In this document: positions 11,401 through 20,200 of the stretch, piece after piece
Numbering within the stretch: position 1 is the stretch's first letter
How the letters are laid out: each line of letters starts with the position of its first letter
NCBI GenBank assembly: GCA_001430745.1
Contig: KQ482057.1
Coordinates: forward strand, 1,073,564 to 1,100,005
Length of the DNA stretch: 26,442 bases
Direction: 5' to 3'
DNA from: Auxenochlorella pyrenoidosa
Taxonomy: Eukaryota; Chlorophyta; Trebouxiophyceae; Chlorellales; Chlorellaceae
Notes under the pieces: model-generated
What the model was told of the DNA's origin: nothing
The model's input: the letters and a program-made list of their open reading frames with translations, nothing else
Databases searched by the model: none
Program-made: the position numbers and the translations under genes

Positions 11401-13849
11401 GGCGGTGGCTCGCAGGATATGGCCTGCCCCGCACGGGCGCGCCGCAGCCCCTGGCGCACCGCCTGCCGCTCTGCTTCACCGATGGCCCCCCCCGGGCCTG
11501 CCAGCAGCGCCTCCAGCTCCCCCTCCCCCACCTCCGTCTGCCGCAGCAGCGCCGACAGGCGGCGCGGCGGCGATGCCGCGCCCGATGCTGCATCTGTGCT
11601 GCGCGGCCCGGCGGCAGCAGCACCCCCGTCTTGCTGCGCCTCTGCTGTGGCTGCCGCTGGCGCCGCTGCTGCCGTGCAGGAAGCGAGGTACTCGCGCATC
11701 TGTGCACTAGGGACGCAACGGGAGCGCAGCTTTGTGGGTGGGTGAGGGGGGAGGGCAGGCATGGGAACTGCTGCATTAGCTGCAACAACAACATTGTGCT
11801 GAGCCAGCCTCTCCTGCGTGCTTGCAGCCTTGCTGCCCTGGCAGCGCCCCACCTTGGCTGCCCGAGCCCTCAGCTCGGGGATGCGCCGACCCTCCAGCTC
11901 TGCCTGCTTCGCCAGCTGCTCCTGCTCCTCCTGCTCTTGCCGCCGCCTTTGCTCCTGCTGCCGCTGCTCCTGCTGCGTACGCTGTGCCATGGCAGCTGCA
12001 GCGCCAGAGCGCTCCCTTGCTGCACGCTCATCCTGCCGCCTCTTGAGCGCCAGGAGAGCCGGAGTTGGCAGCAGCGCTACTCCTGCGGGCAAGGAGAACT
12101 TCGCTTTGCTGCACCGGAGGCCAGGCACGACGCAACCAATGTACTCCAGCAGCAGCGCTCTGTGACCAAGTTGGAATACAGGAGCGGCAGCACAGCAGTG
12201 CTCTACTTGCTGTCCTGCACATGCACGTGACGCGCAGTGCTCACTTTCTACCATGCGATGGTCGGCGGGCATGTCAAGCAGTTCCTTGTGATCATCAGCT
12301 CCGGTGATGGAGAGTCCTGCAGATATCACCCATATAGGAAAAGCAGGTGCACGGCACTCATGGAGCAGCATGGCAGCAGGCACGCAGTTCCTGGGCGCAG
12401 TTGTGAAAGAGCCAAGCGGCCACGCCTGCAGGCGTGCTGCAGCAGGCAAAGGCAGGGCCAGTGGGCTGTGGCGCCTACCCTTTGACAAGCTGCTTAGTAG
12501 CTCCAGTATGTCGTAATCCTTCTTTGCCTTTGTTACCTCCGTGCAGGCCTGCATAGGATGCCAGGGCCCATGGGTTCGTAAGTGCAGTTCTAACAGGCTG
12601 CAGTTCAGCTCCGACATAAGCACAACAGCGCCGCCTCTGACTGCGCAAACCTGTTTATGCAGACTGCAAGTCATCGCGTCTCCATAGGACATGCAGACGC
12701 ACTGCATTGCCCGCAAACCTGATTTACAAATGCCTCCTGCTTTGCCCCTTGCTCCACATCAAACGGCCACCTGCAGCCAATAAAGAGCTTGGCCAGGGCA
12801 GGGGCTGTGTGCACTAGGACAGCTTGCAGGCGACGCAACGCAGCTTACTTGCCAGCAAAGCATGGTCAGCAGCGGACTCGGCAAAGATGGGCGACCAAGC
12901 ACAGCATCAGGGGCAGGCAGCCCAGCATCGCACGCCGCCACCACGCCGCAGTCTGTGCCGGCAAAAGGGCGCACCGGTCCATGCCCTCAGCATCGCGTGC
13001 GGCGCTCGCCCACCCCCTGCCAGCCAGCGCCTCTGCCGGGTGCTGCGCGCCGCCAAGGGCCGCCTCCAGCGGCTCCAGGATGCGCTTGCGCTCGTCGCCG
13101 CCTGCGCAGCACCCCGGCAGGTGCAGGCCGGTTGAGGCCTCCGCTGACCGGCATGCAGCACACTCGCTGATGCCCACCAGCGGCAGGTGGCCAGAACATC
13201 TGCATGCGGAACGGGCACGCTCCAGGCGCGCACTGCCGAGCATGCGCCAGCTCACCCGGTCGGCCACCGGTGACGTGCAGCAATCGGGTGATGAGACAGA
13301 GGCAGGTTGGGGAGAGGTGGCTCAGCGCGCCGCACACCGCCAGCTCCAGTGCTTTGTGCACCTGCCGCAGCACCGCCGCCTCGCGAGCGCCAGGATCGCC
13401 GTCCTGCGGCGAGGCAGCAGGCTGGTTGAGGCAGCATGCAAAGCAGCGACTGTGGCAGCTGTGGCGCCAGGCACGGCTTTGGATTGGAAGAAGCAACCCC
13501 AGATTGACTGGGCGCCAGTGGAGCTGCTCCAAGGTCGGGGCAAGCCCTCCGCCCGGCATCCATGCCCTGCACCCACCTTGAAGGCCGCCTCTACCGCCTC
13601 CAGCACATGCAGCTTGGCGCCCACCAGGCAGGTTGCGGCACATGGCGACTTCTCGTGTGATTTCAGCAGCTTGTCCAGCGCCTGCCGCTTGCCCTTGACG
13701 TACTGCTGGTAGGCAGCCCGTGCCTCGCTGCCGTGAGCGGCAGCTGGACTGGCGGCGGCGGCGGCGGCGCTGCCAGCACCGGCCTTTTGCAGGGCTCCGG
13801 GCCCCGCGCCGGTCGAGCTGGAGCGCCCGCGCCTCTCTGGTTTGGCCAT
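2443..13849 (-). CDS. Gene A: large ubiquitin C-terminal hydrolase-related protein (USP/UCH domain, about 2197 aa, 28 exons)
   Basis: Exons on the minus strand: 13577-13849, 13256-13403, 13014-13101, 12719-12770, 12479-12548, 11853-12082, 11216-11699, 10972-11099, 10516-10821, 10234-10321, 9769-10058, 9399-9578, 8945-9220, 8664-8765, 8301-8561, 8002-8157, 7641-7778, 7331-7468, 6948-7029, 6705-6777, 6400-6546, 6022-6220, 4065-5864, 3702-3912, 3520-3566, 3232-3375, 2806-3051, 2443-2679. They total 6594 nt and every junction keeps phase. Domain order: N-terminal TPR-like region (about 1-187), short coiled coil (about 211-287), unrecognised helical middle (about 288-1303), Lys- then Gln-rich coiled coil and low-complexity linker (1304-1870), USP domain (about 1870-2197). 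Likely catalytic residues are Cys1885, His2148 and Asp2165. The family (plant DUF627-DUF629-UCH proteins, distantly USP53/54) removes or reads ubiquitin; whether this copy is active is unknown. ATG 13849 is the first Met, and a TTG lies in frame just upstream. Weakest junctions: the 8561 acceptor and two GC donors (after 8945 and 3232). Confidence 0.84.
2456..2994. repeat. Copy 1 of a near-identical tract shared with gene B (3' end of gene A)
   Basis: This tract pairs with 14291-14840. Identity is high through the last exon, the last intron (shared intronic string cctcaacgatccacctac among others) and most of the preceding exon. It stops abruptly: upstream of the stop codon region on one side, and at CCCGCAGCAG within exon 27 on the other, where the encoded residues become unrelated (SLSTGQLLREAEAQ versus ISMGRLLRDAEAQ and before). 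Intron and silent-site identity imply recent sequence exchange between the two genes. Confidence 0.82.
2680..2805 (-). other. Gene A last intron: 126 nt, stop-free and in frame
   Basis: The intron between the two last exons (donor GTGAGG, acceptor CCCCAG) is exactly 42 codons long and contains no stop in the exon frame (VRGLVGWVVWV... to ...PPPTPQ). Retention would therefore give a protein with a 42-residue insert between the zinc-binding fingers and the His box. I still call it an intron, because the splice sites are good and the homologous plant proteins as I know them have no such insert. Confidence 0.6.
4065..4163 (-). other. Gene A USP Cys box
   Basis: The end of exon 23 encodes GLGLAGLRNEAGEYNCFLN followed by VIVQCLWRCADFRRQ. 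This matches the Cys box of plant UBP-related and USP53/54-type proteins, with the nucleophile at the Cys of YNCFLN (residue 1885). The usual USP pattern has the oxyanion Asn five residues before the Cys (N-x4-C). Here the GLRN Asn is seven before it, a two-residue expansion typical of the subfamily often labelled inactive. The donor follows directly (CAG then GTGGGA). Confidence 0.85.
4065..4163. repeat. Second shared tract, Cys-box copy in gene A
   Basis: Pairs with 15899-15997; one difference in 99 nt, and it is silent (TGT versus TGC for Cys). Flanks on both sides are not alignable. Confidence 0.78.
4164..5864 (-). other. Gene A exon 23: Lys-rich, Gln/Glu coiled coil and low-complexity linker
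   Basis: This is the largest exon of gene A (600 codons, 4065-5864); this entry covers the part before the Cys box. It begins AKQEATRAKKKAKKAAKKEA, a lysine-rich stretch that could be a nuclear or nucleic-acid-contacting patch. It then becomes a Gln/Glu/Arg coiled coil of about 100 residues with runs of up to five Q, encoded mostly by CAG. An Ala/Ser/Pro/Gly-rich disordered linker follows (VAAAPAPAPGHAELAGEDGE, DSEEQGAAAAALAESGASA). A short ubiquitin-interacting-motif-like segment is present: DADFEAAIQASLTEASAAG. Gene B has EEAELEAALAASLADAKAE at the same place, so a UIM just ahead of the Cys box is plausible in both. Confidence 0.68.
5865..11699 (-). other. Gene A exons 7-22: unrecognised helical middle region
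   Basis: Residues about 288-1303, carried by 16 short exons. The sequence is Ala/Leu/Glu-rich and mostly helical, for example AERQAVRQGLRRARAGQ, FLVGLQLLDLLEQRAQLA, LARLGRLPLVRLLQLRAFLA and IHRVLAGLGSLAGMAEEATR. It ends in VYAHSLRPSLEPAFRALTRH and APKWEAQLAARQAAEEEARR. In plant relatives this zone holds DUF629, but I cannot identify its zinc-binding residues here. Most exons have a partner in gene B with the same phase: 7641-7778 and 21101-21238 are both 46 codons; 6948-7029 and 20366-20438 both end one base into a codon; 6022-6220 and 18864-19200 share AP/LPHKWE. This argues that it is one conserved domain series and not a separate gene. Confidence 0.7.
11853..12548 (-). other. Gene A exons 5-6: short helix and Arg/Gln/Glu-rich coiled coil
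   Basis: Exon 5 ends in DYDILELLSSLSK. Exon 6 opens with ALLPTPALLALKRRQDERAA, then runs into strings of Q, E and R (QEQRRRQEQEEQEQ), predicting a coiled coil over about residues 230-275. Gene B has the same two exons with the same end phases (25985-26045 and 25563-25729): LPPKCRDMLVASARRWDQG aligns with LPTPALLALKRRQDERAA, but B lacks the Gln/Glu run. Gene C ends inside the equivalent second exon. Confidence 0.66.
12083..12478 (-). other. Gene A intron 5
   Basis: 396 nt between exons 5 and 6, donor GTAGGC, acceptor CCGCAG. The phases (one plus two) join without an extra exon. Nothing else is recognisable inside. Confidence 0.65.
12719..13849 (-). other. Gene A exons 1-4: N-terminal TPR-like (probable DUF627-type) domain
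   Basis: Residues 1-187. After a Ser/Ala-rich, basic leader (MAKPERRGRSSS) comes a helical block with motifs KGKRQALDKLLKSHEKS, TCLVGAKLHVLEAVEAAFK, AREAAVLRQVHKALELAVCGA and ERKRILEPLEAALGG. It ends at WPFDVEQGAKQEAFVNQ. Gene C has the same order, and B supplies the last segment. In plant DUF627 proteins a TPR-like segment ends in a short Pro-Asp motif before the next helices. The WPFD/WPLD segment sits in a comparable place, but that equivalence rests on family memory, not on a search. Exon 3 (13014-13101) was chosen because acceptor TGCGCAG and donor GTGGGC are the only pair I found that joins exons 2 and 4 in phase. Confidence 0.6.
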
Positions 13850-14277
13850 CAGCTGCAACAGGCCATTTCCGCCTGCTCTCCGTCGCCTCCCCTAAGCGAT
13901 TGCCGTAGCAGCGGCGGTGGGCATATCTCAAGTGATCAGCGGGTAACAAACGAAAGAACCATCCAGGCCGATGATGCTCGCTGCTGCTCGCTTCTGCTCC
14001 CGCCCGCTGCGCTGTGACGGCCCGACAACCCTTGGGCTTCCAGAGCTCGCCGGCCCTGCAGCAGACTCCACTGCTCCATTGACACAAACCAATAGCAATT
14101 TGCTAATCAAAGCTTCAGGTGGGTTCACATCCTGTTGTACAATTCGCTGCAGCTGCTGCCAGCTGCCAACACCTGGCGAGGCTTTGCCGGCTACTTTGGG
14201 AAGTGATGTTGGGAGGGGACGCTGCTATCGATTTGTAGACAAGAGAGCATTCACCATCACACTGCTTGATTCAAACA
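13850..14277 (-). other. Intergenic region between gene B (3') and gene A (5')
   Basis: 428 bp with no supported gene, holding the 3' UTR of gene B and the promoter and 5' UTR of gene A. It contains an AT-richer patch at about 14085-14115, with an ATTGG (inverted CCAAT) on the gene strand roughly 240 nt upstream of the gene A ATG. That is a weak promoter hint only. It shows no obvious similarity to the 1982-2442 spacer. Confidence 0.55.
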
Positions 14278-17200
14278 TCATGCTGCCTCGTAGAAGAGCA
14301 CGCTGGGCTGGATGCGGCCCGCCTCGCACTTGCGGCGCAACGCGTCCCAGCCGCCCACGCGCGCCACGCGGGTGTCGTCAAACATGAGCCACCCGCCCGC
14401 CTCGGGCACCAGCACCAGCGCCTGGTAGTGCTGCCCGTAGTAGCACACCATGCTGCGCAGGCGGTAGCGGTGCGCGCCCACCTCTGCGCCCTGGTACACC
14501 TCGCCCAGGTCGACCGTGGGGGGGGGGGGGCGGGGGGAGGGGGGGGAGGTGACCAAGCTTGAGGAAGCAAGCAAATGGCTGAGTCAGAATGGAGGCACCT
14601 CAACGATCCACCTACCCATACCCATACCACCCAACCCACCAGCCCCCTCACCTCCTCGTCGATTGCTGCCAGCGTGGCTGCAATGTCGGCGGGCTGCTCG
14701 CTGTGCGACTCCCAAGCCAGCTGCAGCGTGAAAACACGTGGCGCTCGCTGCAGGAAATGGTTGACGGGGCAGGGCTTGCCGCAGCCGCCCACGTCCGTGT
14801 CGCAGCTCTTGTGGTGCTGCGCCTCTGCGTCCCGCAGCAGGCGGCCCATGCTGATTCCGGGGGTGTCGGCATGCAGGAAGCGCAGGATGGTGGCCTGAAA
14901 GCATTGGGGGAAGAAGTGGCGAAAGAAAGGTTGGCATTTTCGAGGACTGCTCCTTGCCTACTGCATGCCAGTGCCTTGAGCCGTGGAATTCCTGGCCACC
15001 TTCGCCGACCCAACCTGCTGCCCCGCCAAGCGCAACCTCCCTGCCCTACCCACCTGGGTGTTGTAAAAGTACTGCGTATACGAGGCCTGGTGGGTTGTCT
15101 TCCCACAGGCACCACATGCCACCTCCTCCGTGACCGTCGATCCAAAAGTGGCATCAATGGCAGAGGGCACTCCCAGCCCCGAAGCAGCCTCCATTGCCTG
15201 CATTGCAGGAGCACCCAGTGAACAGCAGGCTTGCTTCCAGGGGGATGTGCGCAAGTGCTGGTGCACAGCACTGAAAATAGTAGGATCACTTGCCAATGCT
15301 GCAGCGGGAGCGGGGGGGGTCGCAAGCACTCGACTCGTTTGGCCAGGGAATGGCTAGCTGGCAGGGGAGCGCCATGGCCCTGGGACCTTGCCTGCTCGTA
15401 AATGCACAGCAGCACCTCGGCAGCATCGTTCATCTCGCCTGTGCGGCAGCAGGATGGGGCAGGCAGTATCAGCAGCCACCGTTGGCCGAGACAGGGGCTC
15501 AGCAGTCTGCCACGAGTGTACCCGGCCGCAAAACATGCACAGTGACAGAGCCTGCTATACAGAGAGCGCTCACCCACGCGGAATTGCTGGCCTGGCAGCG
15601 CCGCCAGCGCCTCGCGCAGTGGCGTGGGGTCCACCGGCGGCGGCGCGCCGCCCTGCGCAGCCTCCACGGCCTGCTGCTCCTCGTGCAGGTGCAGCTGACG
15701 GAAGAGCGAGCACAGGCCGTGCAGCACCCTGCTCCTGCCGGTGAAGGCGTCGTCCCAGCCCGCCACCTGGGGAGGGTGCATCGAGGGACGAAGCATGTGG
15801 GCGGGCAGACACGAGACCCGCAGCTGATGAGATCATGCAGCAGGCAGAGGGGTGGCAGCATCCAGCAGGAGGTGCACAACGTGTCGTGCCAGCCCCACCT
15901 GCCGCCGGAAGTCGGCGCAGCGCCACAGGCACTGCACGATGACGTTGAGGAAGCAGTTGTACTCGCCCGCCTCGTTGCGCAGGCCGGCCAGGCCCAGGCC
16001 GTGCTCAGCAGGTGCCTCCCTCGCTGCCGACCCTGCCCCCTGGCCTGGGCCCTGCCAGGAGGCGCCGGCCTGCTGCAGCCAGCGAGTGCTTGTCTCGGCC
16101 TTTGCATCCGCCAGGCTGGCTGCCAGCGCGGCTTCCAGCTCGGCCTCCTCGCGGCTCTGGCCGGGGGCAGGCCAGTCGCCGGGCGCAGGCGGCGCTTCCC
16201 CCTCGCCAGCTGCTGCAAAGTCCCAGCCGCCCAGCTCGGCGGCTGGGGCGGCCACTGCTGCCCCCTGCGCGCTGGGTGGCTGCTCTGCTGCCGAGATGCC
16301 CATCGCCCCCAGCAGCTGTGCCAGGTCATCATCGCCCTGCTGCGCCTGCTGCGCCTCCCCAGCAGCAGCCGGCCCTGCGCCCCGTGTCAGCTGCACATTT
16401 GCCGCCGCTGCTGCCGCCGCTGCAGCAGCTGCCGCCGTTCCTCCGTGGATGCCTGGCAGGAATGCAAGCGGCGACAGCGGCCGTGGAGCCGCTGCCGGGG
16501 GGTGGAGCGCAGCTGCCCGTCCTGGCGCACCCTCTGGATGGCCAGCGGGCGGCTGCAGCGACCAGGGGCTGGGTGCCGCTGCCGCTGTCTTGGAAGCGAC
16601 AGGGTGCACAGGTGGCGATGTATCCTCTGGCGACTGCTGCTCTTGGCTGCCGGCCGGGGAGCCTGGCTGCAGCTGTGCCTCTTCCTCTGCTGCTGCACTG
16701 GCAGCTGCCAGCTGCGGCCGCCGTGCCCAGGCCGATGGAGCAGGCTGCGCCGCCTGCCGGCCAGCCACCTGTGCTGCGCTGGAGGCTGCTGGCTGGGTCT
16801 GCCGCGCCCAGGCTGCTGCTGCAGGCGGCGCCACCGGCTGCCCTGCTGGCTCATCGCCCACCGTCGCCTTGGCCTGCGGCTTGGCAGCCGCCAGGCGTCG
16901 TCGCTGCTGCTGCTGCCAGGTCTTGAAGCTGCGCTCCTCCACGCTCTTATACCTGCGGACAGAAAAGGTCGCCGCCACAGAGTTGGAGCAGCCGGGCGTA
17001 CGTCAGCAAACAGGTTGAGCAGCCCGACCCGCAATTGACCAGTGGCTGTGCCCAGCGCCTCGGCCAGCTGCCCCCCAGCCCCGCCTCACGCTGCCATCGC
17101 CCTGCCGGCCTTGCTGTCAGCCTTGGTCGGCCGCTCGGTTGGCAGGTCGAAGAGCAGGTGCGGCAGGTTGCAGCGGGAGCCAAAGGCGCACTTGCCCAGG

Positions 17201-20200
17201 AAAAAGTTGCTGCGGGGTTGGGGGTGGGGTTGAGGGCGCAGCCTGGGTCCAACCTCTTCCCCTCGTGCCCCTGGCTACCGTGGCTGCTGCACCCCCGTTG
17301 CTTCCATGCAAGAAGCCTGGCCGGCGCGCGAGGCAGGCCGGCGCGCCACCCCACGACCCCCCCCCCCGCCCCCCCCCAACGCCAGGCGCCTGCCCCTGCC
17401 CTGGCACACGGGCTCACCGGCAGGGGTCGGGCGCTCCACAGGGGCACCTGTCCTTCAGCTCGTACCGCTGCCCGCACTCGCACACCCACAGCCCCGTCCA
17501 GCTAACAAAGCGGGCTGGCAGGCCAGGCGCATCCCTGCCAGTGGCCTGCTCCGACTTGCTGCCCGTGCTGCCAGGCTGCCGCACCGCAGGCGGGCTGCCC
17601 TTCGAGCCGCGGGCTCCTGCTGCGGCTGCGGCTGCGGCTGATGCCGCGGTTGGGGCCGCTGTCAGCGGCGGCGTGCGCACCGGCAGCACATCCTCCAGCG
17701 CCAGGGCAGCCAGGTCCACCTCGCCGTCGGCAGTCAGCTGCAGCCGCTCCGCCGCCGCCAGCTCGGCCTCCAGGTCCAGGCTCCCCTGCCGAGCAGCAGC
17801 AGGAGCCGCCTGCTGCTCCTGCTCCTGCTGCTGCCTGCCCTGCAGAGCAGGTGGACCCGCTGCCGCGTGCCGTGGCGACGCAGCCGGACGAGGGGAGGCT
17901 GGCAGGCCCTGGCGATCGTGCGCCTGGGCAGAGGCACCACCCGCCGCCTCTGCGCTTGCCGGGCGGCTGCTAGCTTGCGATGCCGCGTGCTGCGGCGCTT
18001 GCTGCAGCTTCGGCATGCCGCCTGCATCTCCTACTTCCAAAGCCTTGTGGGCAGCTGCGCGCGGTTTGTTGGCATGCCGGTCTCGGCCTGCCGCGGCAGC
18101 TTGGGCGGCGCCTCCGGCTCTGCTGCCCTCGCCGCTCCCTCCAAGCGATGAAACTGCCAGCTGTGCCTCACTGCTAGGCGGCTCCTGAGCCACGGGCACA
18201 CCTGCAAGACCTGGCCCGCCTTCCTGCTGCTTCTGCCGCCGCTTCTGCAACTGTTGCTGCTCCTGCTTGGCGGCAAGGCGCTGCCGCTCCTTCTCCTGCT
18301 GCGCCACAAGCGCCTCCTCCCGTCCACCTGCCTGCTTGTGTCGCCGCCGCGCTTCCTCCTGCTGCTGTCGCCGCTCTTCCTCCTCCTCCTGCTGCCGCCG
18401 CCGTTGCCCTTGCTTCAGCTGCTGCTGCATCGCCTCTTCCTGCTGCCACCGCTGCTGCTGCTCGCGCAGCCTGCGCTCCTGCTCCCGCCGCTCCTGCTCC
18501 CGCCGCTCCCTCTCGGCCTGCGCCTCCCGCGCCTCTGCCGCAGCCTGCTCGGCTGCCGCACGTTCGGCGGCGGCCTTCTCGGCGGCCGCTCGCCGGCGGG
18601 CCTCTGCCTCTGCTGCTGCCTTCTGCTCCGCCTGCCGCTTCCTGGCCTGCTCAGCCTTCTCCCGCTGCCGCTCCTGCAGCCACAGGGGGATTCAAAAGTA
18701 GTCCGGAGTGGGGCTTGCAGCCGTGCCGCAATGCTGGCTTTGGCTGACCTTGCGAGCAAGGAATGCTCTGGCGGACAACTACTGTGCAGCCAGGCTGGAG
18801 CAGCGCTCAACATTCATGCCTGGCAGCCCCCCCTCTTGTTTTCCCCTAGGCTCCACGCCCCACCTGCTTCTCCCGCTCCCGCTCCTCAGCCTCGAGCAGG
18901 GCAGCCACGGCAGCCGCGCGCGCCGCCTCCTCCTCCCGCCGCTTCTGCGCCTCGGCTTCGCCCCCCTCCTGCACGCCGGCCCCACCCTCCGCCGCCCCCT
19001 GGCCCTCTGCGCCGCCTCGGGGCTGCGCCCGCCGCGTCGGCGGCCACGGCGCCCCTGCCTGGCCCTGCTGGCGGCGCCGCAGCTCTGCCGCGGTGGAGGC
19101 CGCCAGCATCTGCTGCTCCCACTTGTGGGGCAGCGCCCGCTGCAGCAGCTGGCCCGTGAGCACCTCCAGCGGCGAGTAGGCGCACCAGTGGCAGAGCGAG
19201 CTGCGGGTGGCGCGGCGGGGGGGGGGGTCGGTGTGGGCAGGGCGGCAGGAGCAAGGCGGAGGTGGCGCGCCCGGCGTGCTGCATGCCATGCGCTGCCCGC
19301 GCAGCACACCTGCAGAGGTGCCAGCCCGGCGGTTCGGGCGCGCCCCCGCCTTGCCTGGCACGTGCAGAGCCTGCTTGGGTGCGGCAGGCATGCACGGCAG
19401 GCCAGTGCTGCTGCACAGTGCAAGGCACGCAGAGAAGCCGTACCTGAGCTGGGTCTGCAGCCTGGCATCCAAGGAGACCAGCAGGTGGCGCGTGGCGTCC
19501 CCCTGCCGCCCCACCAGCTCCACAAGGCCCTGCGGGGCCACAACCCCCGGGGTGGGGGAGAGCACAGATGCACAGGTTGGTGGCCGCACTGGCGCTGGCA
19601 CGAGGGCCTGGCATGCCCGCACTTGCCCTGCCCTGACGCTAGCATGCCTGCCGGGCCTGTCTCTGCCGATGCCCTTGGGCACGCCACGCAATTGCTGGGT
19701 GTGCTGACGCCGCCGCCGCTGCTCAAGCCGTATCACAGAGCAGCTGCGCTTGCCGGGCCCTGCGCACCTGCAGCGCCTTCTCAGCATGGTCTGTGGCACT
19801 CAGCACGGCAGCCCACGTCGTTCTCGACGCCAAACTGCACAGACAGATCGCCCACAGATGGATGTCGGTCGTGTGTCGCGCCAGGTGGCCATACCTCAAG
19901 CGAGTGCCAGCACATCGTGGCAGGCGCCCTCAAGCCGGATCCTGAACCCAACACCCCACAGTCAGACCAGGCAGCACAGCCCTGCCCACAATGTTTGCCT
20001 CACTCGGCAGACTGCATGTCGCTCCGCATGAGCTGCTGCTGCGCTGTTTGCAACCTGTCCACCGCAAGCTGCATCCAAAGTGCTGGCTCAGTCAGTTCAG
20101 CAGGCGTCACCTTCCCTGCAGGTGCAGGGTGGCCATGCTAGACTGCTGATGATAGCACCTGAGTCAGGCAGCAAGTCTGACTCTCGTGCGAGGAACCGGG

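Larger units (their letters stand above)
14278..15197 (-). other. Gene B zinc-binding fingers and His/Asp box of the USP domain
   Basis: Exon 15054-15197 has EEVACGACGKTTHQASYTQY, with its CxxC kept. Exon 14652-14894 has KSCDTDVGGCGKPCPVNHFL. The last exon has CYYGQHYQALVL and WLMFDDTRVARVGGWDAL and ends FYEAA then TGA (14278-14280). Over the last 78 residues I count four differences from gene A, far fewer than anywhere upstream. The catalytic His and Asp codons are intact; what is in doubt is whether this exon is spliced in as in gene A. Confidence 0.8.

Noticed and set aside
12719..12813. A longer version of gene A exon 4 reading HTAPALAKLFIGCRW before WPFD
   Set aside because: The acceptor at 12771-12772 has the same phase as the matching exon of gene B and links to exon 3; the longer version needs an intron of about 35 nt or has no upstream partner.
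12866..13849. A separate small gene made only of the first exons of gene A, ending at a TGA near 12866
   Set aside because: A donor at 13012-13013 and an acceptor at 12771-12772 join these exons in phase to the rest of gene A, and genes C and B show the same exon order.
13850..13858. An earlier start for gene A at 13858
   Set aside because: The codon is TTG; the first ATG in this frame is at 13849.
17090..18673. An independent CCCH zinc-finger gene between two other genes
   Set aside because: Both flanking junctions keep the reading frame of gene B and there is no stop codon or start context separating it; transcripts would settle it.
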